Shown here: one piece after another, positions 1 through 5,687 of the stretch
How positions within the stretch are numbered: the first letter of the stretch is position 1
Layout of the letters: each line of letters opens with the position of its first letter
Assembly: GCA_903827075.1 (NCBI GenBank)
Contig: CAIKGX010000088.1
Coordinates: forward strand, 1 to 6,728
Reading direction: 5' to 3'
Source of the DNA: an uncultured beta proteobacterium
GTDB lineage: Bacteria > Pseudomonadota > Gammaproteobacteria > Burkholderiales > Burkholderiaceae
Length of the DNA stretch: 6,728 nucleotides
Position numbers and translations under genes: made by a program
The notes under the pieces: generated by a model
Told to the model about the DNA's origin: nothing
The model's input: the letters and a program-made list of their open reading frames with translations, nothing else
Databases searched by the model: none

Positions 1-39
1 CAGAGTATTAGAGATAGTATTGAGTTGTTCGGCTTCCAT
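1..39 (-). CDS. prfB: Peptide chain release factor 2 (RF2), N-terminal 13 codons, partial
   Basis: The minus strand reads ATG at 39-37 and translates to MEAEQLNTISNTL before the window ends. This matches the usual opening of betaproteobacterial RF2, which begins MEAE followed by a leucine/asparagine-rich helix. RF2 releases finished peptides from the ribosome at UGA and UAA codons. A position directly downstream of recJ is typical of this neighbourhood, where lysS usually follows. RF2 genes often carry a programmed +1 frameshift about 25 codons in, with an in-frame UGA. That site would lie outside the window, so its presence cannot be judged. Automated callers often lose this short first segment because of the frameshift. 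No start codon lies further upstream in frame before a TAA at 60-58. Identification rests on only 13 residues plus gene order. Confidence 0.8.
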   Translation of the reverse strand, partial: MEAEQLNTISNTL

Positions 40-56
40 CCCCTGATTATAAGGGG
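40..56. repeat. Inverted repeat (5-bp GC-rich stem, 7-nt loop) covering the prfB translation start
   Basis: CCCCT at 40-44 and AGGGG at 52-56 are perfect reverse complements separated by seven bases. In RNA read through from recJ this would form a small hairpin ending directly before the prfB ATG and enclosing AGGGG, the only Shine-Dalgarno-like tract. No run of T follows on the minus strand, so it does not look like an intrinsic terminator. The stem is short and its role is uncertain. Confidence 0.4.
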
Positions 57-77
57 GTTATTGGCTTACATCCATCA
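40..77 (-). promoter_or_regulatory. Candidate prfB promoter with perfect TATAAT, predicting a leaderless or near-leaderless transcript
   Basis: On the minus strand a perfect -10 hexamer TATAAT lies at 51-46. Six bases (CAGGGG) separate it from the prfB ATG at 39, so the usual initiation distance would place the transcript start on or next to the A of the ATG. With a 17-nt spacer the -35 position (74-69) reads TGGATG, a weak 3 of 6 match to TTGACA that overlaps the recJ stop region. The only purine-rich tract, AGGGG at 44-40, touches the start codon and so is badly placed for a conventional Shine-Dalgarno sequence. Promoter activity is inferred from sequence alone. Confidence 0.45.
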
Positions 78-1829
78 GGCGGGAAGATCCTCATCATGCG
101 CTTCAATCATGAGCTGAACACGGGCCTGACCTTGATAGCGGTCTGTGACGAGGCGGTAGGCTAGTTTGGCTTTGGAGGGGAGTGGGGCGGTGCGGTTGAA
201 CCAAACGCCAGTAAATGGTTTGCTCGCCATTTGACCATCACCCAAAGGCCTTAATTGCAGGCGAAGATGTTTTTCCTTCATGAGGCTTTGCTGGGCAATC
301 TCAAATTCCCCATAAAAAATGGGTTGTGGAAAGCCTTGCCCCCAGATTTCTTCTGCAAGTAGGTCCCCTGTTTCTGGGGTGAACTCTGATAGAGCTAGGC
401 TACCGTCATGAATATGGCGACGCTCAAGCAATTCATCATTGAGTAAGTCGTCAGCTACTTTTTGAAAAATAGCGTCAAACTTTTCAAAATCCGCTTTTCT
501 GATGGTCAGGCCTGCAGCCATGGCATGGCCACCAAATTTCAGGATGAGGCCAGGCTCACGCTTAGAAACAATATCTAGGGCATCTCGCAAATGAAATCCT
601 GTCAATGATCGACCTGAGCCGCGCAGCTCTTCCCCGGTGGCGCCATCGGCTAGTGCAAACACAATCGCAGGGCGATTAAAACGCTCCTTCAGCCGGGAGG
701 CAACAATACCCACTACGCCTTGATGCCATTCTGGATTCCAAAGGCAGATACTATTGCGCTCCGCCATCGTGCCCGCGAGTTGATCTTCTGCCAAGTGAGC
801 CAAAGCTGCTTCTTGCATGCCAGTTTCTATTCCACGTCGCTCGCGATTAATGCGATCAAGTTCTTGAGCGAGCTCTAAAGCTTGATCGGCTTGATCGGTG
901 AGTAAAAGGCGAATGCCTAAAGTCATGTCTGCTAGGCGTCCTGCTGCATTCAGGCGAGGGCCAATAGCAAAACCCAAGTCAAAGGTATTGGCTTTGCGAG
1001 GGTCACGAACAGCTGCAGTAAACAGCGCCTGAATTCCTGCTTGCGAGATACCAGCACGAATACGCTTTAAGCCATTGGAAACCAAGATACGATTATTGCG
1101 ATCCAGTTGCGCCACATCTGCAACGGTGCCCAAGGCCACTAAATCCAAAAGATTTTCAATTTTTGGCTGGGATTCGGCAGTAAATTTTCCGCGTTTACGT
1201 AGTTCCGCACGAAGGGCTACTAAGAGGTAAAACATCACCCCAACACCTGCAAGCGCCTTGCTTGGGAAAGAGCATCCCGGTTGATTGGGATTGACGATAG
1301 CAAGTGCATTTGGCAGTCTATCCCCAGGTAGGTGATGATCAGTCACGATGACTTCCATGCCTAGTTCCCGCGCGCGATCAACGCCGGCTTCACTCGCAAT
1401 ACCGTTATCGACGGTAATGAGGTATTTGGGTTTGGGGTTTTGTTGGGCGGCTAATTCGACAACCTCGGGCGTGAGGCCATAGCCCATAGTAAAGCGATTG
1501 GGAACTAAAAACGCAATGGCGGTATTGGCACCACCCAACATCTTAAGGCCTCGCACTGCAACTGCGCATGCGGTTGCGCCATCACAGTCATAGTCCGCCA
1601 CCACTAGCATGGGCTCTTGGCGTTCCAAGATATCCGCCAATAGAGTGGCTGTAGATATGCAGTTCTTGAGTTCGACTGGTGAGAGGAGTTGCTTGAGATC
1701 TAGTGATAAGGCCTCTGGTTTATCAATGCCCCGTGCAGCAAATAATCTGGCGAGCAGGGGATGCAAGCCACTTTGTTGCAACCAAGTAGCAGTGCGTTCA
1801 GAGAAGGGGCGTTGAGAAAATACACTCAT
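75..1829 (-). CDS. recJ: Single-stranded-DNA-specific 5'-3' exonuclease RecJ
   Basis: RecJ degrades single-stranded DNA from the 5' end in RecF-pathway recombination, mismatch repair and stalled-fork processing in the cytoplasm. The 584-residue protein is full length for the family (E. coli RecJ is 577). The DHH phosphoesterase core is intact: ADYDCDG at 78-84 (D79, D81, D83), TVDNG at 139-143, TDHH at 163-166, and GTVAD at 234-238 with metal-binding D238. GPRLNAAGR at 290-298 is also present. The DHHA1 domain follows, with GVVGIVASRL at 371-380, SGRS at 405-408 and GGHAMAAG at 433-440. The last 120 or so residues fit the C-terminal OB-like domain. The ATG at 1829 lies 4 nt after the stop of the upstream RpfE-type gene with no clear Shine-Dalgarno, so translational coupling is likely. 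No catalytic residue appears to be missing. Confidence 0.97.
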   Translation of the reverse strand: MSVFSQRPFSERTATWLQQSGLHPLLARLFAARGIDKPEALSLDLKQLLSPVELKNCISTATLLADILERQEPMLVVADYDCDGATACAVAVRGLKMLGGANTAIAFLVPNRFTMGYGLTPEVVELAAQQNPKPKYLITVDNGIASEAGVDRARELGMEVIVTDHHLPGDRLPNALAIVNPNQPGCSFPSKALAGVGVMFYLLVALRAELRKRGKFTAESQPKIENLLDLVALGTVADVAQLDRNNRILVSNGLKRIRAGISQAGIQALFTAAVRDPRKANTFDLGFAIGPRLNAAGRLADMTLGIRLLLTDQADQALELAQELDRINRERRGIETGMQEAALAHLAEDQLAGTMAERNSICLWNPEWHQGVVGIVASRLKERFNRPAIVFALADGATGEELRGSGRSLTGFHLRDALDIVSKREPGLILKFGGHAMAAGLTIRKADFEKFDAIFQKVADDLLNDELLERRHIHDGSLALSEFTPETGDLLAEEIWGQGFPQPIFYGEFEIAQQSLMKEKHLRLQLRPLGDGQMASKPFTGVWFNRTAPLPSKAKLAYRLVTDRYQGQARVQLMIEAHDEDLPA

Positions 1830-1833
1830 ATGT

Positions 1834-2802
1834 TCATGACTGTGTGAGGTGTTTCCAAGTTAAAGGCTCGGGTTTTTTCCAAAAAGCCCATGATTTCTTG
1901 TGTAAGTCTTTTATTGTTAAAAGGCGCTTGCGAATTTTTCCATTGGGGAAATCGATGAGCTCTACTTCATGTAGTTGTTTTGTTATTAGGGCTTTGCTTA
2001 ATTCAGCCCACAGACTTGCAGGGTCGCTCACCCATGCAAAGCCATTGGCTAATTGGGGGGTATCAATTGCAAAGTGATGTGGAATATTTAAGTATTTAGC
2101 TAAGCCAACTAGAAGAGGGTGATCGCCATAGACGCATCCACTCTGCCTTAAGACCTCTGGTGCATTTACATCCTCTAACTTGCCAATGCCGCTAATCCAT
2201 AAGGAGTTGATGCTCGGCAGTCCGCGTTGCTCACGCGCTTCATTGACTGGATCGATATGCCAAAGCATTTGAATTTCATTTTGAAGTTTGCGCCAACGTT
2301 TGGCTAAACCTACTTCATGAGAATCGCGTGGCATCCACCAATCAATATTGCGACCATGGGCCTGTTCTATGGAATGGGTAGCTAGACTGGCAAATGGACC
2401 GGCAGGAATAAACCAGTCATGCCACCCCTGAAATAAGACGGGGTTTTGAAAATCTTCCTCTATGAAGGGAAGGGCTACTTTGAGTAGGCTGGCAGATTCT
2501 TCGGGTGTCAGATCAACCTGACTTTGGGCCATCAAAATCAGATGGTCGCGTGTTGCGTGCAGATGCACTGGCTGCAAACAGGCTATTGCCTCGCTAGGGT
2601 TTATGGCTTGATCAGTTTGTCCCAATAGCAATATGGGGGCAATAGGCAGCTTTTCCCCCAAGAGAAAGCGTTCATGGGGCAATCCACTTGGGGGGCTTGT
2701 TTTAGCCGCTGAATCAGAATCCCGATCAAATGCATCTTCCCCTGAAAGCATCAGGGTGAAGCGCCGCAGGGCATTCTTCTGGGGGATGAAATTGGCAGTC
2801 AT
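1834..2802 (-). CDS. RpfE-type conserved protein, distantly phosphoglycerate-mutase-like, function unknown
   Basis: This 322-residue soluble protein has no signal peptide or membrane segment. I recognise it as the family annotated as RpfE-type regulatory protein or cofactor-independent phosphoglycerate-mutase-like protein, found beside recJ in Burkholderiales and in the Xanthomonas rpf region. The clearest family block spans residues 154-207. It contains DWWMPRD, then AKRWRKLQNEIQMLWHIDP, then PVNEAR and PSINSLWISGIG. A second block around 223-250 holds VYGDHPLL and LNIPHHF. Residues 22-45 are acidic and serine-rich and look disordered. A start at 2823 would add seven residues, MPPKIRG. I prefer the ATG at 2802 because the candidate -10 element (2815-2810) and the motif shared with prfB precede it, but the choice is not settled. 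The gene is probably co-transcribed with recJ, 4 nt downstream. No catalytic role can be assigned; the mutase link is remote similarity from memory, and enzyme activity is not implied. Confidence 0.8.
   Translation of the reverse strand: MTANFIPQKNALRRFTLMLSGEDAFDRDSDSAAKTSPPSGLPHERFLLGEKLPIAPILLLGQTDQAINPSEAIACLQPVHLHATRDHLILMAQSQVDLTPEESASLLKVALPFIEEDFQNPVLFQGWHDWFIPAGPFASLATHSIEQAHGRNIDWWMPRDSHEVGLAKRWRKLQNEIQMLWHIDPVNEAREQRGLPSINSLWISGIGKLEDVNAPEVLRQSGCVYGDHPLLVGLAKYLNIPHHFAIDTPQLANGFAWVSDPASLWAELSKALITKQLHEVELIDFPNGKIRKRLLTIKDLHKKSWAFWKKPEPLTWKHLTQS
2740..2756. repeat. Short inverted repeat inside the 5' part of the RpfE-type gene
   Basis: CCCTGA at 2740-2745 and TCAGGG at 2751-2756 are perfect reverse complements around a 5-nt loop. 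It could form a 6-bp hairpin about 45 nt into the message. It lies in the variable N-terminal part of the protein. With this length it may be coincidence. Confidence 0.3.
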
Positions 2803-2803
2803 T

Positions 2804-2815
2804 CCCCTGATTTTA
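2804..2815 (-). promoter_or_regulatory. Candidate -10 element and start-proximal motif for the RpfE-type gene / recJ operon
   Basis: On the minus strand TAAAAT at 2815-2810 matches the -10 consensus at 5 of 6 positions and is followed by CAGGGG, then A, then ATG at 2802. The expected transcript start falls at 2803 or 2802, giving a leader of zero or one base. The 9-mer AATCAGGGG (2812-2804) recurs at the matching place before prfB. The -35 region is weak; the best choice is CTGATG with an 18-nt spacer, matching 3 of 6. AGGGG one base from the ATG is too close for an ordinary ribosome-binding site. Confidence 0.4.
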
Positions 2816-2857
2816 GGTGGCATTTACACATTCCATCAGTTTGCCCTCGCGATTGTC

Positions 2858-2863
2858 TAAACT
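2858..2863 (+). promoter_or_regulatory. Candidate -10 element of the lolC operon
   Basis: TAAACT matches TATAAT at 4 of 6 positions and ends six bases before the lolC ATG at 2870, so a transcript from it would begin on or beside that ATG. No good -35 hexamer lies 16-18 nt upstream. TTTACA at 2823-2828 is a good -35 match but is 29 nt away, so it cannot pair with this element. The assignment is weak; a promoter further upstream within the divergent gene is also possible. Confidence 0.25.
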
Positions 2864-2869
2864 GTGGCT

Positions 2870-4132
2870 ATGTTGAGACTTCCTATAGAGCTAGAAATTG
2901 GCCTGCGCTACACCCGATCTAAGCGTCGTAAGACGGTGGGTAAGCGTGATGGCTTTCTATCTTTTATCTCCGGAATCTCCACCGCTGGCATTGCTTTAGG
3001 GGTTGCTTCCTTGATTGTGGTGCTCTCGGTCATGAATGGCTTTCAGAAGGAAGTGCGTGATCGTATGCTTTCTGTTCTTTCCCATGTAGAAATTTCTGCA
3101 CCCGATGGCTTAGCTGATTGGGAACCGCTTGCTCTGAAGGTAGCATCTCAGCCGCATGTCATCGGTGTTGCTCCGATGGTCAGTTCACAAGGTTTGCTCA
3201 GTCGCGACAATGTGATGCGTGGTGTTGCCATTCGAGGTGTCCTGCCTAGTGCAGAAGGTAGGGTCTCTGATCTACCTAAGCAATTTGTGGCAGGCAGCAT
3301 CGACGATCTCAAGCCCGGTGGCTTTGGAGTGGCTCTCGGTGCCCAGTTAGCGAATATCGTTGGTGCACGGGTAGGCGATCGCATTAATCTCATCGTACCC
3401 GAAAGTGATCTCACCCCAGCAGGCGCTATGCCCAGAATGCGCACCCTGCAAGTGGTGGGTATTGTCGATAGCGGCCATTATGAATACGACAGCTCTTTGG
3501 CCATCCTACATTGGAAAGATGCTGCAGCTTTATTGCGCCTGCAAGACCCATCTGGACTTCGAGTCAAAGTCGATGATATGCAACGCGCGCCTGAAGTGGC
3601 TGCGGAGCTCGCACAAGTGGTCCCGCAAGCGCTGTGGGTAACAGACTGGTCTCGCTCTAATCGCAATTGGTTTGCGGCTGTACAAACGGAAAAGAAAATG
3701 ATGTTCATCATCTTGACCTTAATTATTGCGGTTGCCGCTTTTAACTTGGTATCGACTTTGGTAATGACGGTCAATGAGAAGCAAGCCGATATTGCGATTT
3801 TGAGAACCATGGGAGCGAGCCCAGGACTCATTCAAAGAATATTCTTAGTGCAAGGTTTAGCCATTGGTTTGCTTGGATCTTTAGCAGGCGTGGGTTTAGG
3901 TCTTTTGATAGCGCTTAATATCGATGTCATCGTACCTACGATTGAAGCCATTTTTAGGGTGCGCTTCTTGCCCAGGGATGTGTATTTTATTAGCGAACTT
4001 CCATCCGATGTTCGTCTAGCCGATGTGGTCACTGTCGGTTTGATGGCTTTCGGGCTTTCAGTGTTGGCAACCCTTTACCCCAGCCGACGTGCTGCCCAAG
4101 TACAGCCTGCGGAGGCATTACGTTATGAGTAA
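2870..4132 (+). CDS. lolC: Lipoprotein-releasing ABC transporter permease, LolC/LolF type
   Basis: This is the transmembrane subunit of the inner-membrane complex that uses ATP hydrolysis by LolD to extract outer-membrane-destined lipoproteins and pass them to LolA. The 420 residues (E. coli LolC has 399) show the expected layout: a first membrane helix at about 30-56 ending in the VLSVMNGF motif, a long periplasmic domain to about 275, then three helices at about 277-299, 326-350 and 384-404, and the family C-terminus PAEALRYE. EKQADIAILRTMGAS after helix 2 is the FtsX-type coupling segment that contacts LolD. Residues 177-190 (PESDLTPAGAMPRM) line up with the E. coli LolC Hook that recruits LolA, including its TP-x-G core. 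The GTG at 2864 would add two residues; I chose the ATG at 2870 because it fits the short N-terminus of the family, though neither has a Shine-Dalgarno. The end overlaps lolD by 8 nt. Confidence 0.93.
   Translation: MLRLPIELEIGLRYTRSKRRKTVGKRDGFLSFISGISTAGIALGVASLIVVLSVMNGFQKEVRDRMLSVLSHVEISAPDGLADWEPLALKVASQPHVIGVAPMVSSQGLLSRDNVMRGVAIRGVLPSAEGRVSDLPKQFVAGSIDDLKPGGFGVALGAQLANIVGARVGDRINLIVPESDLTPAGAMPRMRTLQVVGIVDSGHYEYDSSLAILHWKDAAALLRLQDPSGLRVKVDDMQRAPEVAAELAQVVPQALWVTDWSRSNRNWFAAVQTEKKMMFIILTLIIAVAAFNLVSTLVMTVNEKQADIAILRTMGASPGLIQRIFLVQGLAIGLLGSLAGVGLGLLIALNIDVIVPTIEAIFRVRFLPRDVYFISELPSDVRLADVVTVGLMAFGLSVLATLYPSRRAAQVQPAEALRYE
4111..4115 (+). promoter_or_regulatory. Shine-Dalgarno sequence for lolD, inside the lolC coding region
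   Basis: GGAGG lies nine bases before the ATG at 4125, within the last codons of lolC. It is the only strong ribosome-binding site I noticed in the window and it decides the lolD start. The in-frame ATG at 4089 would give a 12-residue extension absent from the family and lacks such a site. Confidence 0.8.
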
Positions 4133-4832
4133 TGTGATGAATGATTCCAGGGCCTTAGTCTTAGATGCTCAAGGTCTAACAAAGACTTACGGCAAAGGCC
4201 CAACAGCGGTTGAAGTGCTTAAAGGGGTTGATTTACAAGTTTTACCTTCAGAGAAGGTGGCGATTGTAGGATCTTCTGGGTCGGGCAAGAGCACCTTGTT
4301 GCATTTATTAGGTGGCTTAGATACGCCGAGTGCTGGTTCTGTAATTTTGGCTGGTGAAAATCTCAATCACCTGTCAGTATCCAAGTTAGATCAATTACGC
4401 AATCACAGTTTAGGATTTATTTATCAGTTTCATCATCTCTTGGATGAATTTAGTGCAGTAGAAAATGTCGCCTTGCTATTACGCATCCGCGGGCTTGGTA
4501 ATGATGAATCCATGGAGCGGGCTAGCACCATGTTGCGCTCAGTAGGTTTGGCTAATCGCGAGCTGCATACTCCGGGTGAACTGTCTGGCGGAGAGCGTCA
4601 ACGCGTAGCAGTGGCTCGAGCCTTAGTCGGTAATCCAGCTTGTGTCTTGGCAGATGAACCTACCGGTAATCTCGATACAGAAACTGCCGATGGTGTATTT
4701 GATTTAATGCTCGATATCGCGCGTGAGCAAGGCACTGCCTTTGTGATCGTGACCCATGACCCAGAACGCGCCCAACGTTGTGATCGCATTTTGCATCTAG
4801 AGCGCGGAGTACTAAAGACGTTTTCTCAATGA
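4125..4832 (+). CDS. lolD: Lipoprotein-releasing ABC transporter ATP-binding protein LolD
   Basis: LolD is the cytoplasmic ATPase that powers lipoprotein release by the Lol permease. The protein is 235 residues, close to the 233 of E. coli LolD. All nucleotide-binding motifs are intact: Walker A GSSGSGKS at 49-56 (K55), Q-loop Q101 in the LolD/MacB-typical stretch IYQFHHLLDEF, signature LSGGE at 153-157, Walker B VLADE at 174-178 with catalytic E178, D-loop GNLD at 181-184, and switch histidine H211 in VTHD. The QFHHLL stretch and the pairing with lolC separate it from FtsE and from MacB, which is fused to its own membrane domain. The gene starts 8 nt before the end of lolC, and its TGA overlaps the next ATG (ATGA at 4829-4832), so translation is coupled on both sides. 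Confidence 0.96.
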   Translation: MSNVMNDSRALVLDAQGLTKTYGKGPTAVEVLKGVDLQVLPSEKVAIVGSSGSGKSTLLHLLGGLDTPSAGSVILAGENLNHLSVSKLDQLRNHSLGFIYQFHHLLDEFSAVENVALLLRIRGLGNDESMERASTMLRSVGLANRELHTPGELSGGERQRVAVARALVGNPACVLADEPTGNLDTETADGVFDLMLDIAREQGTAFVIVTHDPERAQRCDRILHLERGVLKTFSQ

Positions 4833-5683
4833 GCAATAACTGCTCATGGGTAGATACCCATTGCCATTTAGATGCACCAGAATTTGCAAATGCACTCCCG
4901 CAAATCATCGAAAGTGCAGCCAAGCAGGGCGTACAAGCCATCTTGCTGCCAGCTGTTAAAGCGGCTGACTGTGATCATGTCAGAGAACTCGCTAGTCAGT
5001 ATGGCAAACAGATTCCTGGCTTGGTATATACGCTGGGTATTCATCCTCTGTTTATTAATCAAGCCAAAGAAGAGGACATTGCCATTCTCAAAAGGCAAAT
5101 AGAACAGTCTATAAGTGATCCCCGTTTTGTCGGCATTGGCGAGATTGGTTTAGATTATTTTGTTGAAGGTGTAGATCCTCAAAAGCAAGAGCAATTCTTT
5201 CATGCGCAATTAGATTTAGCGGAGCAATTTCAGTTACCCGTTATCTTGCATGTGCGACGTTCACAAGACGCTATTCTCAAAGCCTTACGTCGTCGCAAAG
5301 TACCTAGTGGCATAGCGCATGCATTCAATGGTAGCTTTCAACAGGCTGAGCAATTTTTCGAGATGGGTTTTAAATTAGGCTTTGGTGGCGCAGCAACGTA
5401 TGAGCGTGCCCTGCAAATACGTCGCCTGCTTAAAGAGTTACCCCTTGAATCTATCGTTACCGAAACCGATGCGCCGGATATTCCACCGTCCTGGTTAAAA
5501 GCAGAGGGCGCATCCTTTAATGAGCCCGCTTTCCTGCCTCGTATAGCCAAGCAATTAGCCTCCATCCGAGGGCTTAGTGATGAAGTATTTTCTGCTGCAA
5601 CGTGGTGCAATGCCATGCAGGCCTTACCCCGCTGGTCGTCTTTAACGTCGACCCATATCATTCAAATCCCTTTAGCTTCTTAA
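4829..5683 (+). CDS. TatD-family metal-dependent hydrolase (YjjV-like subgroup)
   Basis: This 284-residue cytoplasmic TIM-barrel protein carries the full TatD metal-site set: H11 and H13 in DTHCHLD, H72 in LGIHP, E105 in GIGEIGLDYF, H141 in PVILHVRR, H164 in IAHAFNGS and D214 in TETDAPD. TatD relatives are metal-dependent deoxyribonucleases or exonucleases, and some members edit D-aminoacyl-tRNA; the substrate here cannot be read from sequence. The wording of the motifs (LHVRRSQD, GGAATYERA and AFNGSFQQAEQF) is closer to E. coli YjjV than to TatD or YcfH. The C-terminus has about 15 residues beyond the usual family end. The start overlaps the lolD stop by 4 nt and comEC follows after 4 nt, so it is translated within the lol-comEC unit. 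It is not part of the Tat secretion machinery despite the family name. Confidence 0.92.
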   Translation: MSNNCSWVDTHCHLDAPEFANALPQIIESAAKQGVQAILLPAVKAADCDHVRELASQYGKQIPGLVYTLGIHPLFINQAKEEDIAILKRQIEQSISDPRFVGIGEIGLDYFVEGVDPQKQEQFFHAQLDLAEQFQLPVILHVRRSQDAILKALRRRKVPSGIAHAFNGSFQQAEQFFEMGFKLGFGGAATYERALQIRRLLKELPLESIVTETDAPDIPPSWLKAEGASFNEPAFLPRIAKQLASIRGLSDEVFSAATWCNAMQALPRWSSLTSTHIIQIPLAS

Positions 5684-5687
5684 GCAC

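Noticed and set aside
40..74. Intrinsic terminator between recJ and prfB
   Set aside because: The stem is only 5 bp and no T-run follows on the minus strand. Instead prfB begins at once.
366..380. CCCC/GGGG inverted repeat inside recJ (CCCCTG TTT CTGGGG), considered as a further copy of the start-proximal motif or a terminator
   Set aside because: It lacks the AATCAGGGG core and a T-tract and lies within conserved coding sequence.
2633..2860. Plus-strand open frame of 75 codons ending 9 nt before the lolC ATG, considered as a leader peptide or small upstream gene
   Set aside because: It lies antisense to the RpfE-type gene, has no Shine-Dalgarno and resembles no family. Its composition follows from the opposite coding strand.
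3478..3831. Minus-strand open frame of 117 codons inside lolC
   Set aside because: It is antisense to conserved LolC membrane and coupling segments, so it is explained as a shadow of codon use.
4089..4124. Longer LolD starting at the in-frame ATG at 4089
   Set aside because: The extra 12 residues are translated from lolC in another frame. GGAGG is correctly spaced for the ATG at 4125 and the resulting length fits the family.
4660..4941. Minus-strand open frame of 93 codons spanning the lolD / hydrolase junction, considered as an independent gene
   Set aside because: It is fully antisense to two well-supported genes and has no initiation signal.
5338..5661. Minus-strand open frame of 107 codons inside the TatD-family gene
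   Set aside because: It is antisense to conserved metal-site motifs, has low-complexity basic composition and no recognisable domain.
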